Below, piece after piece: positions 10,502 to 22,617 of a DNA stretch of 64,000 bases. The notes under the pieces were generated by a model, which saw only the letters and a program-made list of their open reading frames with translations, was not told the DNA's origin and did no database searches. How positions within the stretch are numbered: the first letter of the stretch is position 1; each line of letters opens with the position of its first letter. Origin of the DNA: Crotalaria pallida (lineage: Eukaryota > Streptophyta > Magnoliopsida > Fabales > Fabaceae); NCBI GenBank assembly GCA_037953625.1, contig CM075650.1:3412501-3476500 (forward strand), written 5' to 3'. The position numbers were made by a program, and so were the translations under genes.

Positions 10502-13500
10502 TGTAACACCCCAAAATTTTAATCCCCGATTAATGAAATGTTAATTATAATTTAATTATAATTAATAGTTTTCAAATTAATCCTTGATTAAAATATGCGT
10601 GTATATAATTAGCTTGCATGAGAGAAATTATTTAATAAATAATTTAAATGCCTAAAATGTATACTTTGCATTTTAGTCCCTGGGTTGGGACCTAGAAGCA
10701 ATTATAGGAAAGGTTTTGGAGGGAAAGTAAATAAAATTATTATTTTTCAAAATCTGAGTGAAATACTCGAGTATTATCAGAAACACTCGAGTATTCTGGG
10801 TCAAACTGCACGAGTTAGTGCGTTTGATGAGTCACAGCCAACGATTCCTTTCGTTGACACGAAATCGTCTTCAAGCCACCTCCATGGCAGTCGTGTCGCG
10901 ACGCATGATGCCTCTCTATGCCTATAAAAGCTCATCTTCAACCCTTAGCCAAGAATTTTGCTTAACTTTGTTGAAGTTGAAGAAGTTAGGGTTTCTGAGT
11001 TGTGAGCTTCGATTCTCCTTCTATGCATTGATTTGAAACACAAACCAAACACGAATACAAAGCTTACATCTTGAACTTTGTATAGAGAGTGAAATCGTGG
11101 GATTTGAGTGAGTAAGCTAAGAGAATTGAAGAATTGAAGTGAAGCTGTTCTTGTTTGAGTTGGTGTCTGGAGCTCACTGTGATCATCGATTCTGGTAAGC
11201 TCTTGAGTTCTTGAGTCTCAAACTCAATTCCTTTAGTTAGATGATGTTGCATAGAGCTTAGAAATCTAATTTTCCCCAATCTAATTCTCTGTTTCATGTA
11301 CGAACCAATTCCATTTTGGTATGGTACTCAAAACTGTCATGCATGAGAAGTTCAAGTGGATTTCTGGGTTTGGAGAGCTTTCTTTGGATTTCTTTCTGTT
11401 GATTCACATCTGAGAGGTAAGGGGAAGTAATTATATTCACTAGATAGAGTTTAAATTCCATGAATTGTGTTAGAGAGCCACCAAGAGGCTCTAAGGGCTT
11501 AGATTCTATAGGAACTTTGGTTTGGAGACCAATCCATGCTCTAAATCCATATTGAGCAAGTTTGTTATCATGCATGTGAACTTAAATGAGCTTTGTTAAA
11601 TGAATATTATGCTTATTGTGTGATTTGAGGTATTGAGTTGTTAAAATGCCTTTTTATGCATAATCAATGATTTCTTTGTCAATTCTATGTTTTGAATTGA
11701 AATAAGTGTTGTAACATGTTTGATTAATGATATGTTAACTCTGTTGATCCCTGAAATGGACTTAAATTGAGTAGAAATGAAAATGGCATGTTAAAACCAG
11801 TTTTCAATACTGTCAGCTGCGAAACACTCGAGTAAATGGCAAAGTACTCGAGTAAATCGTGTTCAAAATAAAGCAAATTTCATAAGAACACTCGAGTATT
11901 TTGTATGTTACTCGAGTATCGGGCATGAACTGAGAATTGTTATAGGTCAAACACTCGAGTCATTCGAAGTCACTCGAGTATTCTGGAAAAGTCCAAGAAC
12001 ACTCGAGTAACTCATGAACTACTCGAGTAAATTGTTGAAATTAAAACCCAAATCCTCAGAAAGACATGAACACTCGAGTAAGCTTAAGAACACTAGAGTA
12101 ATCTGGAAAATCTCCAGAACACTCGAGTATTCTGAACTTTACTCGAGTAAAATGCCCAGAATCTGAAAACATCATTTTCAACTCTAACTTAATTATTTAA
12201 GGAATTATTAAGGATAATTCAAGGGATCAAAGACTTAGAGAAATTGATAAATACAAATAGATCGTTCGGTGACGATCCATTTTGAAAATTAAGCCTAGGT
12301 GGCAAGTAAAGTATTAATCAATTTCCCCTAAGTCTAAAATGCATTCATTTTGGAGTTTGGATGGTAGGACGTATTCATGTTTCGATAAACATGTGGAGGG
12401 CCTCTGGGAGTGCCAATACGCTTGCTTGATGACACGTCGATGACGTGGTCGGCTTTGTGGATGCCGATATGGATATATCGTTTGGATGACGATCCGTTTG
12501 GATGACGAGATATGCTCGGGTGGCATGGATACCAAGCTTGACGTGTACATTCTAGGTGAATGTACGAATTGTTGTATACCTAGGAATACAACGCACTGTG
12601 GAGTGCTGGGTTGTCAGGGATGGACGTCAGAGAGTGACTTAGAAAATGTGGAGATAAGTTGAGAGTTAAAGTCATGCATCATGTCATTCGCTAATGCAAT
12701 TGATATACCTGAATTAAGTGTGAGCATCCTATGTGCATCTGATACTTGCTAAATGCTAATTGTGATTGTTATTAATTGATACATTATTATCTTTCATATG
12801 CTGCATGATTATTCTCTATTGATTATGTGAGTAGAATTGCTTACCCCCATGCCCTTGTAGGTGATGTCTCGTTACATTGCTTGCATCGAGATCCGGCCAC
12901 TTCCTAGTGGCGTATGGATCTATGAGGACCATCACGCGGTGTATGAGGGGGAGGTAGAGTTCACATTCTACCACCCTAACCCGCTGATGCGATTCCGTCC
13001 TCGTAGGTTTAGGATTCCCATCATATACACTATGCATGTACCCCCGTTTTATACTTATCATGGACCACCTCCCATGTGACCAGCTCGCTCTTACCATAGT
13101 TTTCATTTTCGACCTACCCGCTCTCACCCTTTTACTTCGAGAGTTGTCCGTGAGGAGACTCCCCCTTCTTATCCGAGGAGCCCCGTCAGGGTTTCACCAT
13201 CACCTGACCCGGTACCCAGTGGTAGGGTACACTCTCCCTCGGATGAGATCGAGGAGGATCCGGTGGAGAACGAGAGTGGGAGCGAGCCTGTCGTGCATTC
13301 TACTGGGAGTGATTGGAGGGACGATGATCCCTAGGTACATGTGTATGGTGTATGACGTGGATCCGAGGATCCGGTGTGTGGAGGAGATGTGCTGCTGTTG
13401 CTGTGATGATGATGCTACTACCTTATTACCTATGTTTTTGGGAGACTACTGCTGCTACTACTACTGCATCTGATGCTGATGGATCCACGTGACTATCCCT

Positions 13501-14053
13501 GGGGTTGTATTTTGATTATGTATATAGTGCACATATGTTTTACTCTAGGGTTGTAGTATCATAGTGATGTAGATCTGTTTATATGGACTTGTTATATTTT
13601 GGAACATGGTGACTTATCTCATGGACTATGTATGTATGACTCTTTCGTATATATATGAAAATTTATGTTTATATTATATCAGTTGCATAGTCCAGTAATT
13701 TCCGCTTACTCTGATTCAACTTATGAATGAGCTCGGCTATAAGTATTAATTGACGGTATCAGTTTTATTGAACAAAGCATGGGTAGCTTCAATGGATTGT
13801 AAAATGTAAAGAATTTTTTTTTAAAGAACGAATGTTATCCTGTCTGAGAAAAGGTTTTAGAAATTGCCGAACTCGATACAAGTGTTTTAAAGGATTTTAG
13901 AATTTATTCTCCAAGAGTTCCATTTCATGAATTGTGCACCCGCTTTAAAGAAAATTTTATTTACCATATTTTCTTAGCTCACAAGTCCATATATTATCCA
14001 ATATAAAGCATAAATACTATTTTATATTTGGGTAAACTGGAAAGGGTGTCACA
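10502..14053 (+). repeat. 3' LTR of the Tekay-like element
   Basis: 3,552 bp, collinear with the 5' LTR at an offset of 8,228. The palindrome array lies at about 11823-12153 with the core at 11891 intact. By eye about 22 base differences separate the two LTRs, about two thirds of them transitions. One of them creates the premature stop in the LTR reading frame. Confidence 0.95.
12864..13079 (+). pseudogene. Truncated 3'-LTR copy of the LTR-internal frame
   Basis: It matches 4636-5106 but a C-to-T change turns the CGA codon after CCCATG into TGA at 13077, leaving 71 codons. The sequence downstream still matches the 5' copy. The two LTRs were identical at insertion, so the loss, or less likely a gain in the other copy, happened since then. 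Confidence 0.7.
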
Positions 14054-14132
14054 GCAAATCCTACATCTTTTCCTTCCACATATGATAATTAGTGTCATTC
14101 AAGAATACCATCATACTTGTATTTGCCTCCAT
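14054..14132 (-). pseudogene. Copia-type gag fragment (start codon side)
   Basis: Reading leftwards from ATG at 14132 the minus strand encodes MEANTSMMVFLNDTNYHMWK, the typical start of a copia gag (a short lead followed by NYxxWK). The gypsy insertion cuts it at 14054 and the rest is at 2048-2273. Just before the cut a one-base slip and a TAG appear relative to the downstream half. Confidence 0.7.
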
Positions 14133-14830
14133 TGTTCAAGTAAGTAAAATAACCCTAAAATCTTTAGATCTTCATTCCACTATTGGGAATAATATAATGC
14201 TCAAATCGAATCCCCCACTTGCAAGAATCTATTAGGAGCAACTAACAAATATATGGCAAGCTAATAATGACACAACCAACAACGAAGACACACATAAATA
14301 TTACCGTCGAAAACCCCCTCAAATCAAGAGTAAAAAACCCACGGAAGCTTAAGACCAATAAACAAGTTGCACTATGATCAATTCAAGGTACAAGTAGTGA
14401 CAATCAAGTGCACAAGCATGTGCTAACAACCAACCAACAAAACTAAAGCAATAAAGCTTACAATAGAGAACAGTGAAGATGAAAACACATAAAATATTGC
14501 TGCCATTTGAGTTAAATAATTCACTATATAGAGCTCTAAACACAAATTATACTGTTGGAAATTAAGAGAATGGTGTCACGAACATTGTCTCCAAAATTGA
14601 GCAAAATCCAACGGTTAAAGAATCCTCAAACGCAATTTGAATGAAGCTGCTTTGTTGTGGATAACCAAAACGAGTTTTCTCTTCTTTCTCTTTTTGGCTA
14701 AGTTTCTCCCTTGATGTTTGCTCTCTCTTATGTCCTAAATCTGATCTCAATCACTTAATAAGTTATACACATAATGGGCTTGCACTTTTGGACCTTTCTC
14801 CATATAAGAATGGAGCCCAAACTCTAACAA
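14133..14830 (-). mobile_element. Leader and probable 5' LTR remnant of the copia element
   Basis: The minus strand upstream of the gag start shows a candidate LTR start TGTTAGAGTTTGGGCTCC near 14829, a TATA-like CTCTATATAG near 14525-14535, and a leader down to the gag ATG. I cannot place the LTR end or a primer site with confidence, so this is a call from context. Confidence 0.45.
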
Positions 14831-14899
14831 TTTGATCCAAGAGAAATGAGTTCATTTTTAATTGAAAGATGCATGATATTGATATCATATTTGGCCAAA

Positions 14900-15850
14900 G
14901 CAATGGGTCTTTCTTCCTTGGACCAACGTACCGTCTACAAAAGCATTCCCCAGATTCGATTTGAGACGTGATTCATTGGTCATTGTTGAGGATATGGATA
15001 TGGAACTATGGAAGATTTATGATTGCTGCACGCTTGCTCCCACCAGTCTCTCATCCAATTATTATATTGGAGAATGTATTTCTTTGCGCTGGACTTTGGA
15101 AAGGCTTATTGAGATGGAGATAGCTAATGGAGTGATAGTTACTGATTGTTTGTAGATTGCTCAAGCTTGGAGTCAACCATTTCATCATATATAGTACTTA
15201 ATTAAATGGAGAGATCCTAAAGGATTGCCTCTCTTTTGCTAATTCTTTTGATTATGTTGATGTTATTTATAAGAGTAGAGAGTCGAATGTGTTAGCTGAT
15301 ACAATTTTTAAACAACCATTTATTATTTCTGAGGGATGTTGGTTTGAAGGCCCCGCATACTTAGATAATTTTTTTTTTGTAACTGGCTTGTCCGCTTCGG
15401 CTTCTTTTTTTCAGTTGAATAAAATCGTTGTCTTACCTTTGAAAAAAGGGTATAGCTACAAGTGTTTTTATGATATTTATTAATGATATTAATATTGAAA
15501 AAATAATTATAAATAAACATTCTTTTATGTTACGAGAATAAAAAAATTATATTTTTTTTTATAGATTTTTATAATGTTTGGCTTTTTAACATATGCATAA
15601 AAACACTTTAAAAAATTTTACTACTAATCTTTATTTGAGAAAGATGCAGCAAATAACTTGGTTTGAACAGGGGATACTGAATAGTTATCAAATTTTATGG
15701 GAGAGTGGCTGGGTGAGCTCAGCGTATTGGGAGAGTGGGTGTGCTTTGTAACAAATTAATTTTATGCTTTGGTCTCGGTTGTATTTGGGGTTGGAGTACC
15801 CATTATACTCCCCTAATGAAAACTTGTTCTTCTCCTGATAAAAAAAATAA
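14900..15850 (+). pseudogene. 3' end of a LINE: RNase H-like domain and 3' tail
   Basis: The plus strand encodes LAPTSLSS, then RWTLERLIEMEIANGVIVTDCL and AQAWSQP, and in another frame SFDYVDVIYKSRESNVLADT. These fit the RNase H-like (RVT_3) domain at the end of plant LINE ORF2, ending in the characteristic RExNxxAD motif. Stops and frame slips break it. From about 15770 comes a LINE-type 3' UTR (TTGTATTTGGGGTTGGAGTA then CTCCCCTAATGAAA) and an A-rich tail at 15838-15849. It is 5'-truncated, as usual for target-primed insertion. Confidence 0.7.
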
Positions 15851-15894
15851 ATTACAAGTTAGGGTAATCATTAGCATATAGATGAATTTCCTAC

Positions 15895-16095
15895 GTGTTA
15901 CTTTTTTTTTCAGGTTTTATTATAGGATATACTTAACCAAATTATATACAAAAAAAAAACAGTTAGCTTTTTAAATTCAATGAGAGTATATGTAACTTTT
16001 TTTTAAAGGGGAATATATTGTAACTTTATAATTTTATCCTTTTAACTTTTTTTAAAAAGTTCATATTCATTGATGAACAAATAAAAAAATAGTTA
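15895..16095. repeat. Degraded copy of the MITE found upstream of the NLR
   Basis: The stretch with GGATATACTTAACC, TTCAATGAGAGTATAT, TTGTAACTTTATAATTTTATCC and GTTCATATTCATTGATGAAC parallels the interior of the Stowaway-like element at 34863-35146. The terminal repeats are not recognisable. Confidence 0.45.
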
Positions 16096-16286
16096 AAACA
16101 TCTAATCAATATAATATATAATTTGAGAAGTGAACTCCACTTCTTAAATTCCTGCCAAAGCCACTCCCTTCCCTCCTATGATTCCCGCTCAAAAATGTCT
16201 AATAAAAAACATTGGGTGTTGGGCGTTGATAAAAAAATTGGTGAATGAGTTGTTGGTTGTTGTTCCCGCCCACTACTTGGGGTATG

Positions 16287-16290
<4 letters not shown>

Positions 16291-16329
<39 letters not shown>
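16291..16329. repeat. (TA)n microsatellite
   Basis: About 19 uninterrupted TA units follow a TGTATA lead. Confidence 0.9.
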
Positions 16330-16331
<2 letters not shown>

Positions 16332-16479
16332 ATTATATTTTAATAATAATTTGTTCTCATTTGTGGGTAATGTGTGTAGGTACTTTGGATTATAACTAAA
16401 AGTTTGATGATCCTAAAAATAAAATATATTTAAGTACATTAATATTGTATTTCTAATTACTCAAAACTGATTGAAAAAT

Positions 16480-16735
16480 AATAAAGTTGCCGATCCCTAC
16501 AGATGACTATTGCGTAAGAAAAAGTATCAAAATTCAAATGTATTATATTTTCTCAATCCTGATGTTAAACTTGATAAAATATAATATTCAAAATCTTGAA
16601 ATAATAATAAAGTTACCGGTCCTTACAAATAGCTATTGCGTAAGAAAAAGTATAATTCAAATGTAAATACATTTTCTCAATCATGATGTCAAACTTTATA
16701 AAATATAATATTCAGAATCTTAAAATAATAAGTCA
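16480..16735. repeat. Two-copy tandem repeat, unit about 125 bp
   Basis: Two adjacent, roughly 85 percent similar units contain AATAATAAAGTT, then GACTATTGCGTAAGAAAAAG (second copy with AGCTATT), then TTTTCTCAATC.TGATGT.AAACTT and AAAATATAATATTCA. Each starts AATAATAAAGTTGCCG or AATAATAAAGTTACCG. No reading frame. Confidence 0.7.
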
Positions 16736-17484
16736 TTAAATGTTACTCATACTGGTAATATATTAAAATCAGTCCGGGAGCTAAAAATAAAAGAATGCTA
16801 TTAAAATTTACATGAACGTTCCAAATATTAAATAAACTATGTTTCTAAATAAACAATGTATGAAAATGTCTCTAAGGCTTGCCAATTGAGCTCCCTGTTA
16901 AAATATTAATTAAACTAAATAAAAGCACGCACTCTTTTATTTTTATAAAGCGTATGATAACAAATTTATACTTATTTCGATTAGGAAACATATTTTAAAT
17001 ATAATGATGAAATTTCAAAATTTTTTTTGACACTCCAATCCTGAAAACATCATATTAAATCATTTAATTTTTTACTAAAGATATTAAAAATAGCAGGGTG
17101 TTACAATAATCAAGAGATATCTTATATTCAGTTTATTGATCCTTAGAAAAACTATGGTGTTGGTTCTTAGAAAATCAATTTGTGATTGGCTTTTACAATG
17201 GCAAATTCAACATATGTATGTTGGTCTAGAGTAAAAAATGTCAATGTTGGAGTCTCACTTTGGCAGCTAATAGGTGTTCAGGATGATAAAGCATGCACTT
17301 TAGATATTTTTTTATTATACATCACTTTTTGTCTAACTTATTATCAATGATGTATCATTTCAAATTTTATGTAGAAATCAATGAACACAATTTTGACAAT
17401 ATCATTAATAATTTTGCTACCACACTCAAATTTTCAATAGAAACTTAATTTTCCCCACTCTTAAATTAACAAAAACCCAAACAA

Positions 17485-17520
17485 ACACCGGCCCGGGAGT
17501 CGCACGGGCATAAGTACTAG
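17485..17520 (+). mobile_element. Helitron-like 3' terminus (candidate)
   Basis: A GC hairpin (GGCCCGGGAGTCGCACGGGC) followed after a few bases by CTAG at 17517-17520 resembles the 3' end of plant Helitrons. The next host base is A where T would be expected, and I could not find the matching TC start. The neighbourhood 16740-17480 and 17521-18500 is AT-rich with no gene visible. Confidence 0.35.
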
Positions 17521-18515
17521 ATATGATACTTTATAATTTTCATTTATCAAGTACATTATAATTTCTTGATTATACCTATAATTTTATCAAATTTTTCAAA
17601 ATCCACATTTCAATTTCCATATAATTTTATTTTACCTTTCCGTCAACAAAAATCAACCGATACCGGCTCGTGCATGGCTTGGAGCCAAATGAGTATGTGT
17701 ACCGGAAACAGTAACATATCAATTGATGTGGGAAATAAAATAGTAAATGAAAATAAAATTGTAAAAGTAAAAGGAAAAAGTCATACGTAGGTGTGTATGA
17801 ACGATGTGACCTGAACTGAAAGAGGGAATTAAAAAACTTCTGTGAGAAGCTTTGTGGCTCAAACTTCAAAATATTGCTAACTTTTTTTTCTTAATTCAAC
17901 TGTTTTTATCCATGTAAAAATAATTCTTCTTTAGTGGAACTTAATCCAAGACAAAACTTAATAAATAACTTGTAAGTAAAATTGTGGAATATAAAAATAT
18001 GAATACCTGAGTTCGATCTCTTGCAGCTACATAATTTTCTTTCTTTTTTTCTTGTCAAAAAAAGTTTTCATAAAAAAATCCAAAATAAACATATACATGA
18101 GATAAAAATTTCATTAAAAAAATAAATGTTATACTCCATTCAACCCATAAGAATATTAAAACATGACAATTTTTTTTTCTCACAATAAAGTTAAAATAAT
18201 TAATAAAAAATTTTAGAAATTGCAAATTTTGAATTGTGATTGGTTGATAAATATAAAATATTTTAAATTAATTGTTTGATAATTGATTGATGTATTAGAT
18301 AAATCATTAAATTTTAACTTTTGTATTTTTTATTATTATGAAACAGAAAGAATATTGTAATATCATCTATGCAAAATTGAGGACATATGTACACTACTTA
18401 TGCATCCTCACATTATATACTCGAATTTATTTTAAAGGAATCTAATTCACACATAGATGTTACTAACTAAAACAATATTATTACTTATACAATAAGTTCA
18501 AATATCAATACACCA

Positions 18516-18790
18516 AACCCCGAGCGTGTGGTTCAGTGGTAGAGATTGATTCATGCTTAAGCAAGGTCAGGTGTTCGAATCCTGCCTTGTGCATGCAGCA
18601 GCGTTAAATCTCAGGGCCAGCTGTCCCACCCATTAGAGATGCCGCCAGTTATCCCATCCATTAAAGGTGCCTACAAGCTAGCGAGGAGATTAGTCACTGC
18701 GATCCAGTTATCCCACCCATTAGAGGTGCCTACAAACTAGCGAGGAGATTAGTCACGATCGACGGTGGACACTCCGATCATCGAAAAAAA
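18516..18790 (+). mobile_element. tRNA-derived SINE with internal duplication and perfect 15-bp target repeat
   Basis: AATATCAATACACCA flanks the element perfectly at 18501-18515 and 18791-18805. The head carries an A box (GTGGTTCAGTGGTAGAGATT) and a B box (GGTGTTCGAATCC); the tail is an A-run. Inside, a segment of about 55 bp (CCAGTTATCCCA through GAGGAGATTAGTCAC) is present twice, near 18645 and 18703. The perfect duplication indicates a fairly recent insertion. Confidence 0.9.
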
Positions 18791-18805
18791 AATATCAATA
18801 CACCA

Positions 18806-20095
18806 CTTATTTATAATATGTTTGAGACATGGGTTGAAAATCACGTTTTAGGTGAAAGATTCATGTTGTGTTTTTTCCATGTTTGCAGGTCCAGTACTAA
18901 CATGTTATAGGCTCGAGGCGAAATTTTTTTTGGGGCCCTTAAACTATAAAAAACTTGTAAATAAATAAAATCTTAACAATAAAATCTCTCTTAATATAGG
19001 GACTTTTCAAAAATATTGTTGATGCTTATAACTCTATAAATTTCAAAAATACAATCAACCATAAATAAATCACATAGGCTTCAACCGCCTCAACGATACT
19101 ATTAGTAGAGAAGTTTAAGAATAAAGAGGTGTTTCAAAACCATAATTAGTAAAGAAACTTGGACAAAAAGTTAAAGAGAGGTGAAATAAAATATTATGCA
19201 ATAATATAATTATATATCTTAATAATATCATTACCTAATGTTCGAAATCTACTTTATAACCCTAGATTCTAACTTTGGCAAACATTGTTCCACAACACAA
19301 TATTATATTGTCATTTAAACTGATTCCAAAATTATCTACTTTAATGTTGATTAATTAGCAAAAAAATAAACTACATTTCTCTAATAGTTGTATACTTTCA
19401 TTCTATTATGGATAAAAATAACATTCAATTCAACAAAGTTTGAAATTTAGAAATAAATAGTTCCTTCGTTTTTTTTATAAATTGTTTTTTAGATGAATTT
19501 TTCATTCTATTTCTAAGTTATTTTGTATTTTTTACAAGACACTTATTGGTTTTGTTTAATCATATTTGTTTTTTATTCATTAATGTGAAATAATATATTT
19601 GTGAAATTTTTAATATAAATTAAGATATAAAAGTGTAATGTTAAAGTATTTTTTTAAAATTTAAGAAATATAACTATTTTCATTGATCTTTATAATATAG
19701 CTAGTTAAGTATGACTCATAATAAAAATGAAAGAAGAAAAATTTAAAAAGTGCATTTAATTTGAACAAAATAAAAAGGAGAACATATATAAATAAGTAAA
19801 AAAAAAAAGAAAAGATGCCAATAGTGGGACTCGAGTTCTAGTTACTATCGAAAACAAAAGTCTCAATGACCAATTATGCTATTTAGTACTAATATCAATA
19901 TTTTTAACGTTTATGTATATATGTGTATATATATTAATAAATTCTTTTGGACCCGTAAAAAGCATGGGTCCAGGATGGGCGTCCTTTTTACCCTCCCCTG
20001 GCTGGGCCTGCATGTTTGCATTGGTAGCTTTCGCGTTTTATGCATCTCAAACGTGATTTTCACTTTTCCATCACATGTTCAAACATATGAGTAAT
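18806..20095. other. AT-rich intergenic DNA
   Basis: No gene or clear element is seen. A short tRNA-like remnant may lie at 19820-19880 on the minus strand (GAACTCGAGTCCC) but lacks flanking repeats. Confidence 0.4.
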
Positions 20096-20235
20096 TATTA
20101 GGTGGTCTGAGATCACATGGTCCAGGACACCACCATTCATTATTTAAGTTTTGAATTTTTTTAATTAAAAAATAAATTATCAGCGATTGAGTTGTGCCCG
20201 AACCATGTGGTCCAGAACTAACTAATAATTTTCCT
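20096..20235. mobile_element. Short MITE, copy 1
   Basis: It is bounded by ATTATTAGGTGGTC and CTAACTAATAAT as imperfect inverted ends, with ACATGGTCCAG.AC near each end. A second copy in the opposite orientation is at 50346-50472. It lies about 380 bp upstream of the UGT start codon. Confidence 0.55.
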
Positions 20236-20617
20236 CAAACATATACTTATATTTTTTTTCCCTTCTTTCATTGCCTAAGAAGTTTTAGCAATTTAAGATT
20301 TCTCTCTGCCAACTTTGTCTATATATTGGCTCTCTGCCAACTCTGTCTATATATTGGCACATGCTTAATTCTAATTAAAACCAATCACAATCCCACACAA
20401 ATTCGTCATCCCAAACGTCATCACCACTCTTGCACAGATGATATCTACTCCATATATATAAGAGCCTATCCACTCTCAAGTTCATACATGTCACACATTT
20501 ACACGTATATACAAACAAATTATTTTTCTCTTTGTAGTCTTTGACATTAATTGTAGTGAAATTCTATTCCAATCTCACTAGTTTCACGCTCTATCACGCG
20601 CCACCACAAGTACAACC

Positions 20618-21018
20618 ATGGTGCACCACCGCTTCCTACTCATAACATACGCTGCCCAAGGGCACATAAACCCTTCCCTCCAATTTGCTAAGAGACTCAT
20701 TAGCATGGGTGTGCATGTCACCTTTGCTACTACACTCCACATGCACAGTTGCATCGCCAAAAACAAAACAACCACCATCCCTGGCCTCTCCTTTGCCACC
20801 TTCTCCGATGGCTACGACGACGGTTTCAATCCGGTCGGTGACGCCGACGTGATATCCTACATATCGGAGTTGAAGCGCCGCGGCTCGGAGTGTCTTAGAA
20901 ACATCATAGCCGCTAGCATACAAGAAGGTAAAGTAGTAACGAGCATATATATATCTATTACTTGATACAAGAATAGAGTTTTCTACTTGTACTAAGCTAT
21001 AATAAACTTCTAGGTTTA

Positions 21019-21060
<42 letters not shown>

Positions 21061-22617
21061 TTATTATTGTTATTATTATTATTTTATAAAGGACTTCTAT
21101 GCCATATTTATAGAAACTAAATGTTAAGTAATTAAACAATACATACTTAAATAATAACGTGAGCCCTAAAAATCAATTTAATTGATAGAATTGCTAGATA
21201 TATATTAAGTATCAAAATCCGAATTCACATTTTAGTAATATGTTTTTTTTCTTCTTTTTTTCCCTAAAAAAGAAAAATAAAAAAATTGCCTATAAAAAAA
21301 CTTAAATGATGATTAACATAAGAGTTTAACGGGTTTATATTCGCCAGTAATAAATATTATCTACCATTTAAATGTATGACTTTTTATTTTAAAGAGAACC
21401 ATTTTTAATATATGAATGATTGAATGACTATACACTAATAGATTAGTGGTGAAAGCGAGTAAATATGTATTTCTAATTTTTAATTTTAACTTATATTGCT
21501 AACAGGTAACCCTTTCACTTGTATAACATACACACTCCTCCTTCCTTGGGCTGCCGCGGTGGCGCGTGAGTTTCAACTCCCAACAGCACTTCTATGGATT
21601 CAACCCGCCACAGTTTTTGACATCTACTATCATTACTTCCATGGCTATGGAGACTACATGAGCCCACAATCAAAGGAACCAAAATGTTCATCATTAGAAT
21701 TACCAGGATTGCCATTTTCCCTCACAACCCGTGACCTTCCCTCATTCTTTTGGCCCTCAAACATGTACAACTTTGCACTCCCTTCATTCAAAGTGCAACT
21801 TGAAGAGCTTGACTTAGAAACCAATCCTATAGTACTTGTGAACACTTTTGATGAGTTGGAACATGAGGCTTTGAGAGCTATTGATGATATAAGAATGATA
21901 CCAATTGGTCCTTTAATCCCTTCAGCTTTCTTGGATGGCAAGGATCCTAATGATACTTCATTTGGTGGTGACATAATAATTCATAGTACTACTTCATCAA
22001 ATGATTATGTTACATGGTTGGACTCAAAGCCTAAGTTGTCGGTGGTTTATGTTTCATTTGGTAGCATGGCCGTGTTGCCTAAGAAACAAATGGAGGAAAT
22101 TGCAATTGCTTTGTTAGATTCTAAGCTTCCTTTCTTGTGGGTCATAAGAGAAAATAATGAAAAGGAGGTGTTGAAGTATAGAGAGGAATTGGAACAAGTT
22201 GGGAAGGTGGTGAAATGGTGCTCTCAAGTGGAGGTTTTGTCACACCCTTCATTGGGTTGTTTTGTGACACATTGTGGATGGAATTCAACTATGGAGAGTT
22301 TGGTTTGTGGGGTTCCTGTGGTGGCAGTTCCTCAATGGACAGACCAAACAACCAATGCAAAGTTGATAGAAGATGTGTGGAAGAGTGGGGTTAGGGTGGA
22401 TGATTATCATGGGTTGAATAATAATGAAGAGGGGATAGTGGAAGGGGATGAGATTAGGAAGTGTTTGGAAGTGGTAATAGGGAGTGGAGAGAAAGGACAA
22501 GAGTTAAGAAGGAATGCACAAAAATGGAAAGGTTTGGCTAAGCAAGCTGTGAAGGAAGGAGGGTCTTCGGATAAGAATTTGAGGAATTTTTTAGATGAAG
22601 TTGGAAATTTAAAATGA
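20618..22617 (+). CDS. UDP-glycosyltransferase, family 75-like
   Basis: Exons 20618-20927 and 21506-22617 are joined across a GT-AG intron of 578 bp that splits a Gly codon (caagaag|gtaaag ... aacag|gtaacc). The product is 473 residues, normal for plant family-1 UGTs. These enzymes move a sugar from a UDP-sugar to small acceptors (flavonoids, hormones, other phenolics) in the cytosol. The N-terminal acceptor domain has YAAQGHINPSLQFAKRL with catalytic His16. The C-terminal donor domain has a full PSPG box at about 341-384 (WCSQVEVLSHP ... HCGWNSTMESL ... PQWTDQ), whose final Gln is usually linked with UDP-glucose use. No signal peptide or membrane segment. The single intron position and PFTCITYTLLLPWAA suggest family 75; the acceptor cannot be read from sequence. 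An (ATT)n tract lies in the intron. Confidence 0.92.
21018..21083. repeat. (ATT)n microsatellite in UGT intron
   Basis: About 20 ATT units with one interruption lie about 90 bp inside the intron. Confidence 0.9.

Larger units (their letters stand above)
2274..14053 (+). mobile_element. Ty3/gypsy LTR retrotransposon, Tekay/Del-type chromovirus, recent insertion
   Basis: This is a full-length element of 11,780 bp. Both LTRs are 3,552 bp, start TGTAACACC and end GTGTCACA, and the 5-bp duplication GCAAA flanks the element (2269-2273, 14054-14058). It has an initiator-Met primer site, gag, protease, RT, RNase H and integrase in gypsy order, a C-terminal chromodomain and a G-rich polypurine tract. 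About 22 differences between the LTRs are visible by eye (about 0.6 percent), mostly transitions, so insertion was recent. The internal coding region nevertheless carries a stop, a frameshift and a lost zinc-knuckle cysteine. Tekay placement rests on chromodomain type and LTR size and was not tested by phylogeny. Confidence 0.95.

Noticed and set aside
19820..19880. Possible tRNA or SINE on the minus strand (GAACTCGAGTCCC, AATTGGTCATTGAGAC)
   Set aside because: No cloverleaf can be closed and there is no A-tail or target repeat.
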